From NCBI GenBank assembly GCA_964461715.1, contig CAYWVR010000074.1, positions 1-6,720 of the forward strand: DNA of 6,720 nucleotides, in the 5' to 3' direction. The notes beneath the pieces were generated by a model, which searched no databases, had not been told where the DNA came from, and saw nothing but the letters and a program-made list of their open reading frames with translations. The position numbers and the translations under genes were made by a program. This stretch comes from CAYWVR01 sp964461715. Its GTDB lineage: Bacteria > Planctomycetota > Phycisphaerae > FEN-1346. Within the stretch, counting starts at the first letter, position 1, and every line of letters begins with the position of its first letter. This document shows, piece after piece, positions 1-4,982 of the stretch.

Positions 1-143
1 GCGGCGACCGCCCACCCCGCCGCCGGCTTCCCCTGACCTCGGCACCCCGGTCTTCGCCCGCCCCCGCGGCTCCCCCGGCCGTGGGGGAAAGGGGGCCCTC
101 TGCACGCCGGCCACCCTCCCGCTCCCTTCACCCTTCCGGAGGG

Positions 144-155
144 CCTCTTAAGAGG
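144..155. repeat. 12-bp perfect palindrome downstream of the 196-1020 gene
   Basis: CCTCTTAAGAGG reads the same on both strands and lies about 40 bases past the stop codon of the minus-strand gene ending at 196. It has no loop and no T-run follows on the minus strand, so it is a weak terminator candidate and could equally be a protein-binding site or chance. The rest of 1-195 is GC-rich and shows no supportable gene on either strand. Confidence 0.35.
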
Positions 156-195
156 TCAAATGCCTAAATCACGATGCGGCGATGCAACACCCGGG

Positions 196-1020
196 CTAGC
201 GACGAAAGTCCGGGCACCCCGGGCGGCAGCGGCCGCCGCTCGGGGGAAGCGGGATGCGGACCGGCGGGGGACGGTTGGTGAACTGGACGTGGTAGATCGG
301 AATCTGCGTGAAGAAGTGCGGATCCGGACCGCCCGTGCCGAAGTCGGCCGGCGAGATGAAAAACGGCGTCCGCACCGGCACGAACCCCGTCCGATCGTTG
401 CACGTCTGGTTCAGGAGGTTCATCTGGGCCATGTGGTCGGCGTGACCCTGCGCGGCGGAATCGAAGGCCGGGTCCACGCCGTAGGCGTTGACGTAGTTGC
501 CGGCGGCGCTTCCGACGACGGCCGAGCCCAGCAGAATGATCCACCCGCCCGGCCCGGAGAGCACCTCGGTGCCGATGATGGCCACGGTCAGGGCCTGGGC
601 GGCCAGCCCCCCGCCGATGCTGACGCCCGTCTTGACGCCGGCGCGGGTGCCTTCGATAACGATGGATCCGGGGTCGGCCTGGCCGGAGCTGAGGTGGCCG
701 GCGAACTCGGACGCGGGTCCGACGGCGCCGAGCCACGGCGAGTACCGTTCCGCCCCCTCCTCGCCGATGATGACGATGAGGCCCTGCTTGACGCCCTCCC
801 CCGACACGGCTCCGTCCGGCCCGACGATGGCCGAGGCCGCCGGGTCCAGCGCGGGCGGCAGGGGCTCGGAGTCCCGGGCCATGGGCCCGAGCCCCATCTG
901 GGCGCTCTCGGCATAGTAGTACGGGCTCATGGCCAAGACCGGCTGGGCCGCGAGCGCGCCGCCCGCCGCCCACACCGCCGCCACGAGCATCCACCGGCTC
1001 ATCCGTCGCGTGCGTGACAT
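196..1020 (-). CDS. Secreted hypothetical protein with glycine-rich hydrophobic core
   Basis: I do not recognise this 274-residue family. It opens with a basic N-terminus (Arg at 3, 5, 6 and 9), a hydrophobic stretch at about 10-25 and a plausible signal peptidase I site after Val-Leu-Ala30, so export is likely. Residues 50-75 are Pro/Asp/Gly-rich. Residues 132-181 are a Gly/Ala/Ile/Val segment with repeated small residues (GVSIGGG, GPGGW, GSAVVGSAAGN), resembling glycine-zipper segments that pack in membranes or oligomers. The C-terminal 70 residues carry Cys207, many Pro and Phe, and a final CRPGC. The start at 1020 is backed by a purine-rich Shine-Dalgarno (AGGGAGA) just upstream. Its upstream neighbour, 73 bases away on the same strand, is also exported, so the two may act together at the envelope. 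Being a real gene is supported by the signal peptide, ribosome site and operon-like spacing. Function is unknown; the resemblance to pore-forming or bacteriocin-like segments is inference only. Confidence 0.75.
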   Translation of the reverse strand: MSRTRRMSRWMLVAAVWAAGGALAAQPVLAMSPYYYAESAQMGLGPMARDSEPLPPALDPAASAIVGPDGAVSGEGVKQGLIVIIGEEGAERYSPWLGAVGPASEFAGHLSSGQADPGSIVIEGTRAGVKTGVSIGGGLAAQALTVAIIGTEVLSGPGGWIILLGSAVVGSAAGNYVNAYGVDPAFDSAAQGHADHMAQMNLLNQTCNDRTGFVPVRTPFFISPADFGTGGPDPHFFTQIPIYHVQFTNRPPPVRIPLPPSGGRCRPGCPDFRR

Positions 1021-1093
1021 GGTCCTGTCTCCCTAAGACGCGGCTCCATCGCTTCCAAGCCTGCGGGGATCGGCCCCGCGGCGGGCTCGTCTC

Positions 1094-2257
1094 TTACCGG
1101 GCGCTCGCCCGGGCCGTGCCGCCCGCCTGCTCGGAACGGATGCGGGCGTAGCCGCGGCAACTGACGTAGTCGATCCGGGCCGGGGTCCACGTGCCCGCGG
1201 CCTTGTCGGGCGTGAAACTGATGCAGACGAACGCGTTCTGCTCCCGCCAGTCCGCCGTGAAGACGAACGCGGACGTGCCGTCCGGCGCGAGGCCGTAGGC
1301 GACCACCCCGTGGCCCTCCCAGCTCTTGCGGTCGCGTTCGCGGATGTAGCCGGCCACCCGGGGCGGCGTGTCGGCGGCCCGGGCCAGGACGGCGTCGGCG
1401 CGGCCGGCGGCCAAGGTCTGGATCACGCGGGCGGCGGCGTCGCGCAGGGCGGCCCGGTCGGTGGCGTTCGCCAGCAGGTCCAGGGCCAGCAGATTCAGCC
1501 GCAACCGCATCCCCGCCACGAGCCGATGGCCCGACCGGGTCGTCTCCCGGTCCAGGCCGGGGGCATGGGCCCGCCAATCCGCCTGCCGCGCCAGCATCGC
1601 CTCGACCTCGGCCTTGTCCATCGCCTGGACCTTCTCAGGCGTCGGGGGCCGGAGCCCCGCGAAGGTGCGGCCGAAACCTTCCATCGTCTCGTAGGTCGTC
1701 TCGGCCACCGCCGCCGCCGCCAGGCCCTCCCGCGTCCGCCACCCGGCTATGGGCGGATAGGGCGGGCGGCGCTTTCCGCGGAGCCAGTCGCCCCCCATGA
1801 GCTCGGCGTCGCCGATGCAAAGGCCCTCGGCCGTCTCGTCCCACCTCAGGAGCGCCGCCGCGTCCGTGTACGGATTGTAGAAGAGGACCAGCGCGCTCTT
1901 CGGGCCCGGATAATGGATCATGTAGATAGACGTATCGAAGAAGAAACGCCAGACGCGGCGGGCCATCTCGGGGGGCACGCGGCCGTCTTGGTAGGACGGG
2001 CCGTAGGCCGCGTCGACCGCCTCCTGGAAGACCGCGGCGACCTCCGGCGTCATGCGGTCCGGGATGGCCTGGACCGGGTCGGCGTGGACGCATGCCCGGA
2101 AGTGCTCGACGTTCGCCAGGAGCGCCTTCGGCTGGAGCGTCCAGGTGGCATACCGGGCCTGCTGCTGGCACCCGAGGCCCCCCATCGCCGCGACCGCCGC
2201 CAGCCCCAGGAGCACCCCTGCTCGCCGCCGAATCCGCCTCGCTGCCGCGCTCGCCAT
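1094..2257 (-). CDS. Putative lipoprotein of unknown function
   Basis: This encodes a 387-residue protein of no family I recognise. The N-terminus has seven Arg-rich positions (7-12), a hydrophobic core (about 13-25) and Cys30 in GGLGCQQQ. That is lipobox-like, but with Gly rather than Leu/Val at -3, so the lipid anchor is probable rather than certain. The mature part is mixed alpha/beta: an aromatic block at about 105-135 (WRFFFDTSIYMIHY, then LVLFYNPY), an Ala/Arg-rich helical middle (about 210-300), and a final beta-like part with Cys in FVCISF and YVSCRGY. The reading frame stays open to 2650, but the ATG at 2257 is preferred: it has GGGGAGG about 8 bases upstream and starts exactly at the signal sequence, while the extra 131 residues are Arg/Ser/Pro-rich and not protein-like. 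It is followed 73 bases later by the secreted protein gene ending at 196, probably in one transcript. Confidence 0.8.
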   Translation of the reverse strand: MASAAARRIRRRAGVLLGLAAVAAMGGLGCQQQARYATWTLQPKALLANVEHFRACVHADPVQAIPDRMTPEVAAVFQEAVDAAYGPSYQDGRVPPEMARRVWRFFFDTSIYMIHYPGPKSALVLFYNPYTDAAALLRWDETAEGLCIGDAELMGGDWLRGKRRPPYPPIAGWRTREGLAAAAVAETTYETMEGFGRTFAGLRPPTPEKVQAMDKAEVEAMLARQADWRAHAPGLDRETTRSGHRLVAGMRLRLNLLALDLLANATDRAALRDAAARVIQTLAAGRADAVLARAADTPPRVAGYIRERDRKSWEGHGVVAYGLAPDGTSAFVFTADWREQNAFVCISFTPDKAAGTWTPARIDYVSCRGYARIRSEQAGGTARASAR

Positions 2258-2394
2258 GGTCGCCGCCTCCCCTGCCCCTCGTTCTCGCTTGTCGCCGCGC
2301 GCGGGCACGGCCGGAGACGTGTCCCCGAAGCCGAAAAGATGGCCGCAGGCCCATCTCCCGCCTGTCTTCTGCACCGGTCCCTCGGCCCCTCTCC

Positions 2395-2422
2395 ATTCTA
2401 ATCGCATCCCCGCCCGCCGCAA
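2395..2422 (-). promoter_or_regulatory. Candidate sigma-70-type promoter for the minus-strand gene pair
   Basis: On the minus strand TTGCGG (plus 2417-2422) is followed after 16 bases by TAGAAT (plus 2395-2400), five of six matches to the -10 consensus. It would give a leader of about 130 bases before the ATG at 2257. The -35 match is only three of six. A second minus-strand pair further up (TTGGCG at 2681-2686, 18 bases, TAGGAT at 2657-2662) is possible but would need a leader near 390 bases. Confidence 0.35.
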
Positions 2423-2574
2423 GCGCGAAGACGGAACGAAGAGCCCGCCGCATGCGACCGCCGACGGGACGTTACGCCTTCTCGACCGTGTGCGTGACGG
2501 CGGCGGAGGCCCGACGGCGTCGCTCGTGAGGCATCCGCCGTCCGGATCGGCCTCGATGCGGCGTCGAGAAAGAC

Positions 2575-2604
2575 TGGAAAAGGAGCGCGTCTCTCGGGTA
2601 CACT
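2575..2604 (+). promoter_or_regulatory. Weak candidate promoter for the Tat flavoprotein gene
   Basis: TGGAAA (2575-2580) and TACACT (2599-2604), 18 bases apart, each match four of six consensus positions. A transcript from here would have a leader of about 155 bases before the ATG at 2765. No better-spaced pair was seen closer to the gene. Confidence 0.22.
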
Positions 2605-2764
2605 CGGTCCGCGCGGTGGCCTTTCTCGGGCAGGACAGGTTCTTTCGCAAGTCCTTATCCTACAAGCCGTTAGGCCATCGCGCCAATCTCAAGTCGATGA
2701 ACGGCGTAAAGAATCCGCAGGCAAAGGCGCATCCGACCGATTCGAAGAGAAGAAAGGACAGGAA

Positions 2765-3466
2765 ATGAGAAGCGACACGGCATCGAACATGACGAGGCGC
2801 AACTTCCTCGGCGCGGCGGTGGCGACGGGGGCCGCCGGGGTCTTGGCGGCCCAGGAGGCGCGCGGCGAGGCGCCGGCCCCGGGGACGGTCAAGATCATCG
2901 GCCTGGCGACCAGTCCGCGGCCGGGCAAGACCACCGCGGCGGCCGTGGAAGTGGCCCTGGACGCCGCCAAAGCGGCCGACCCGGCCATCGAGACCGAACT
3001 CGTCGAACTGGCCGGTCTCATGATCCCCGTCTTCGATCCGGCCGCGCCGGGATCGGCCGACTTCGAGCAGGTCGCCGCCAAACTCGCCGACCCGAAGGTC
3101 GCCGGGATCATCATCGGGACGCCCGTCTACTTCAGCGGCATGTCGAGCCTCTGCAAGGCGTTCCTCGACCAGTGCATGGTCTTGCGCCAGAAGAAGTTCG
3201 CCCTGGGCGGCAAGGTGGCGGGCGTCCTGGCTGTCGGCGGCGTGCGGAACGGCGGGCAGGAACTCGCCATCGCGGGCGTCCAGGCCGCCCTCATGTGCCA
3301 GGAGATGGTCCTGGTGGGCGACGGCCGACCCACGGCCCACACGGGGGCCACCCTCTGGAACCAGGGCGACGACATCTCGAAGGACCAGTTCGGCCTCTCG
3401 ACGACCCGGAACCTCGGGCGGCACGTGGCCAAGACCGCACTCAAGGTGCGGCGCACGGCCGGATGA
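2765..3466 (+). CDS. Tat-exported flavodoxin-fold NAD(P)H-dependent FMN reductase family protein
   Basis: This is a 233-residue protein of the NADPH-dependent FMN reductase/flavodoxin-like superfamily, which binds FMN and passes reducing equivalents to quinones, metals or other acceptors. The N-terminus carries a twin-arginine signal (T-R11-R12-N-F-L, then an Ala/Gly-rich hydrophobic stretch to about residue 29, likely cleavage near 29-36), so it should fold in the cytoplasm with its cofactor and be exported. The fold begins at about residue 41 (VKIIGLATSPRPGKT); the SPRPGKT loop at 50-56 sits where the FMN phosphate loop lies in this family. The hallmark strand-loop-helix GTPVYFSGMSSLCKAFLDQ covers 118-136, and GGVRNGGQE follows near 158-166 as the flavin-ring loop. 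The length suits one domain plus signal. AAGGA six bases before the ATG supports the start. It is monocistronic: a hairpin follows at once and the next operon has its own promoter. It is not ArsH by sequence, despite the nearby arsenic genes. Substrate and partner are unknown. Confidence 0.9.
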   Translation: MRSDTASNMTRRNFLGAAVATGAAGVLAAQEARGEAPAPGTVKIIGLATSPRPGKTTAAAVEVALDAAKAADPAIETELVELAGLMIPVFDPAAPGSADFEQVAAKLADPKVAGIIIGTPVYFSGMSSLCKAFLDQCMVLRQKKFALGGKVAGVLAVGGVRNGGQELAIAGVQAALMCQEMVLVGDGRPTAHTGATLWNQGDDISKDQFGLSTTRNLGRHVAKTALKVRRTAG

Positions 3467-3468
3467 GG

Positions 3469-3488
3469 CGCCGCCCGTCAGGGCGGCG
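3469..3488 (+). terminator. GC hairpin after the flavoprotein gene
   Basis: CGCCGCCC (3469-3476) and GGGCGGCG (3481-3488) form a perfect 8-bp stem with a 4-base loop, beginning two bases after the stop codon. There is no T-run, so it is either a non-classical intrinsic terminator of a GC-rich genome or an mRNA 3'-end stabiliser. Its place between a finished gene and the next promoter fits termination. Confidence 0.5.
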
Positions 3489-3527
3489 ACCGCGCGAGGA
3501 GGACCGCCGCGGCGATTGCCTCGGCCC

Positions 3528-3556
3528 TTGACGCCAGGGCCGACGGTGGGTAGGAT
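3528..3556 (+). promoter_or_regulatory. Sigma-70-type promoter of the arsenic operon
   Basis: TTGACG (3528-3533) and TAGGAT (3551-3556) are separated by exactly 17 bases, the best promoter match in the window. Transcription should start near 3562-3565, inside the inverted repeat described next. It sits just past the hairpin closing the flavoprotein gene and reads toward arsR. Confidence 0.75.
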
Positions 3557-3579
3557 TACTTCGATGGTTCGCGAAGTAA
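3556..3579. promoter_or_regulatory. Probable ArsR operator
   Basis: TTACTTCG (3556-3563) and CGAAGTAA (3572-3579) are perfect inverted arms around an 8-base spacer. The repeat shares its first base with the last base of the -10 element and covers the expected start site, where a bound repressor would block RNA polymerase. Homodimeric ArsR/SmtB regulators bind such imperfect or perfect dyads upstream of their own gene, and the TTCG/CGAA core resembles operators of that family. Expected behaviour is repression without arsenite and release when arsenite binds ArsR. Confidence 0.7.
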
Positions 3580-3763
3580 CGCATCGAGGAGGGGGGGCCT
3601 GCCGGCGTGCCCCGCGGCGTCGCCGTCTCGAAGCGACAGGGCAGGGTCAAGCCCGACGGGGGGCCGCGTGCACCGACGGCGAGCCCGATCGCAACGGCTG
3701 CGACCCGGGCATGGCCAGGCTCTTGCCGGGCATGGCCCTCGGGCAGCGAATATGAGGTGGACC
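3580..3763 (+). other. Long 5' leader of the arsenic operon with a short direct repeat
   Basis: About 185 bases lie between the operator and the arsR start, unusually long for an autoregulated arsR. The sequence CCGGGCATGGCC occurs at 3705-3716 and again at 3726-3737 (21-base period). All three frames are open for part of the leader, but none has a convincing ribosome site or recognisable product. One frame runs from an ATG at 3564 to a TGA at 3753-3755, at the arsR ribosome site. No known riboswitch was recognised. Confidence 0.4.
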
Positions 3764-4135
3764 ATGCGAGAGTTCCTGGCCATCGCGAAGGCGCTGTCGG
3801 ACGAGAGTCGCGTGCGAGCGCTCATGGCCCTCTCGGGCGGAGAACTGTGCGTCTGCCAGATCATCGAGCTGTTGGGGTTGGCCCCCTCGACGGTGTCCAA
3901 GCATTTGGCCGTCCTCCACCAGGCCGGGCTGGTCGAGACGCGCAAGGACGGGCGCTGGATCTACTATCGCCTGGCCGAGGAGCCGACGCGGCCGTGCGCA
4001 AGACAGGCTTTGGCGATGACGGTGGAATGTCTGGCCAAAGAGGTCCGCGTTCAAGCCGACGCCAAGAGGCTGAATCGAATTCGCGCGATGGGGCGCAACG
4101 TATTGTGCGTTCACTATCACCCGAGACAGAGTTGA
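3764..4135 (+). CDS. arsR: ArsR/SmtB-family arsenite-responsive repressor
   Basis: This 123-residue winged-helix regulator should repress the operon and release DNA on binding arsenite or antimonite. The fold runs from FLAIAKALSDESRVRALMAL (4-23) through the metalloid-binding helix ELCVCQI (27-33, Cys29 and Cys31), the recognition helix APSTVSKHLAVLHQAGLV (40-57) and the wing RKDGRWIYYRL (60-70). The CVC pair is that of arsenite sensors; the third cysteine of the E. coli R773 protein (Cys37 equivalent) is Ile34 here, so any third ligand must come from Cys78, Cys89, Cys115 or another group. The ATG at 3764 is chosen over 3752 and over an upstream start at 3668 because GAGGTGG lies at proper spacing before it and family members start at this point. 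It is the first gene of the operon, 8 bases before the methyltransferase ATG. Its operator is probably the dyad at 3556-3579. Confidence 0.95.
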   Translation: MREFLAIAKALSDESRVRALMALSGGELCVCQIIELLGLAPSTVSKHLAVLHQAGLVETRKDGRWIYYRLAEEPTRPCARQALAMTVECLAKEVRVQADAKRLNRIRAMGRNVLCVHYHPRQS

Positions 4136-4143
4136 CGTGCCTC

Positions 4144-4881
4144 ATGCCTCCGCAACGAGCTACGGAACCGGAGAAGCTCGATCATCCGAACGCGGACATG
4201 CGGGAGGTCGCACGGAGTCTGCGTCTGTGCGCGATAGTGAACCGTGTCTTGGGAGGAACACGAGTCGTCCGAAAATTTCTGGAAACCGAATTCAGGCGAG
4301 CCCCGGCGCGTCGGACCCTGCGCATTCTGGACATTGGGTCGGGCAATTGCAGCATCCCGCTTGCCATCAACCGATGGGCCATGAAACAGGGGCGCCCTGT
4401 GGAATGGACCTGCCTGGAGCGTAGTGTTCATGCGGGCCGTCTTGCCAGGCGGGCCGTGAAGGCTGCCCATGATCTGCAGATTCAGGTCGTCGAAGAAGAC
4501 GTCTTCGACCACAAGCCGGAAGAACCGTATGACCATGCAATTGGCTCGATGTTCTTTCATCATCTGTCCGACGAGGAGATCCTGGCGCTGTTGGACCGGC
4601 TTCGCATGTACGTTCGCGGAAGCGTGCTTATCAACGACCTTGAACGATGCGGCGTTTGCTATCATGGATTCGCCGCCATGGCGTGGTTGTTTTCGCCCGC
4701 CGTGAGGCACGATGCTCTGCTTTCGATTCGCCGCGGTTTCCGGCCCGGGGGGTTGCGCAGCCTGCTCGCCCGCGCTGAAGGAGCCTCCTCCGTATCCACC
4801 GCACGCTATTGGTTCTGTCGTCTGGCCGGCGTAGTCCGATTTGATGCCGTGGGCAAAGCGAGCAGGGAACGACCGCGATGA
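4144..4881 (+). CDS. Class I SAM-dependent methyltransferase in the ars operon
   Basis: This 245-residue protein has a Rossmann methyltransferase fold: motif I LRILDIGSGNCSIPLA (59-74) for SAM, acidic Glu92 after strand 2 (TCLERS) for the SAM ribose, EEDVFD (117-122), then the post-motif FFHHLSDEEI (137-146). The C-terminal part (INDLERCGVC; RHDALLSIRRGFRPGGLRSL at 188-207) resembles UbiE-like methyltransferases often seen beside polyketide genes, whose natural substrates are mostly small organic molecules. It lacks the arrangement of conserved cysteines I expect of arsenite methyltransferase ArsM, but has Cys169-x-x-Cys172 where relatives usually have other residues. Substrate is unknown. 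The ATG at 4144 is chosen; a TTG at 4132 overlapping the arsR stop (TTGA) would add four residues, and neither has a clear ribosome site, suggesting translational coupling to arsR. Its stop overlaps the ATG of the next small ORF. Base composition looks lower in GC than the left-hand genes (36 of 60 bases at 4321-4380 against 43 of 60 at 2941-3000). Confidence 0.88.
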   Translation: MPPQRATEPEKLDHPNADMREVARSLRLCAIVNRVLGGTRVVRKFLETEFRRAPARRTLRILDIGSGNCSIPLAINRWAMKQGRPVEWTCLERSVHAGRLARRAVKAAHDLQIQVVEEDVFDHKPEEPYDHAIGSMFFHHLSDEEILALLDRLRMYVRGSVLINDLERCGVCYHGFAAMAWLFSPAVRHDALLSIRRGFRPGGLRSLLARAEGASSVSTARYWFCRLAGVVRFDAVGKASRERPR

Positions 4882-4976
4882 CCGAGGAAGAGGCACTCGG
4901 CCACGATCGCCGCGTCCGGAACGAAATCCGCGCGTTCGTCGAGACGCGGTCGGAGTCGCCGGAAAGGAAAGGATAG
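4878..4976 (+). CDS. Possible 32-residue small protein, coupled to the methyltransferase
   Basis: The ATG overlaps the methyltransferase stop in an ATGA junction, AGGGAA lies about 8 bases upstream, and the TAG ends 6 bases before the acr3 ATG and within its ribosome-binding region. The predicted product is highly charged (TEEEALGHDRRVRNE near the start, SESPERKG at the end), with no signal or membrane segment and no family I recognise. It may be a genuine small protein, a coupling ORF that carries ribosomes to acr3, or the remnant of a lost gene. Evidence is the junction geometry only. Confidence 0.4.
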   Translation: MTEEEALGHDRRVRNEIRAFVETRSESPERKG

Positions 4977-4982
4977 CCCGCC

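Larger units (their letters stand above)
2258..2764. other. Divergent intergenic region, no gene supported
   Basis: These 507 bases separate the minus-strand lipoprotein pair from the plus-strand reductase, so they must hold promoters for both directions. Frames open on both strands through it, but their products are Arg/Pro/Ser-rich without signal, domain or ribosome-site support. The stretch holds the weak promoter candidates listed separately and a 7+7 inverted repeat (GACGGCG at 2513-2519, CGCCGTC at 2536-2542) that is not remarkable at this GC content. No RNA gene was recognised. Confidence 0.6.

Noticed and set aside
160..1017. 285-codon plus-strand frame opposite the secreted protein gene
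   Set aside because: The composition is Arg/Gly/Asp-rich with no domain or ribosome site; the opposite strand has a signal peptide and a Shine-Dalgarno.
2258..2650. N-terminal extension of the lipoprotein gene up to 2650
   Set aside because: The extra 131 residues are Arg/Ser/Pro-rich without domain character and would bury the signal sequence; the ATG at 2257 has a strong ribosome site.
2660..3424. 254-codon minus-strand frame opposite the flavoprotein gene
   Set aside because: It is an antisense shadow: its sequence is charged low-complexity, and the plus strand holds a clear Tat signal and flavodoxin motifs.
2765..3466. Flavoprotein as ArsH of the arsenic operon
   Set aside because: It has a Tat signal and the generic GTPVYF motif rather than ArsH-like sequence, and it is separated by a hairpin and the operon's own promoter.
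3668..3763. Longer arsR starting at 3668
   Set aside because: The added 32 residues are Arg/Gly/His-rich, do not match the family, and no ribosome site precedes them; GAGGTGG supports 3764.
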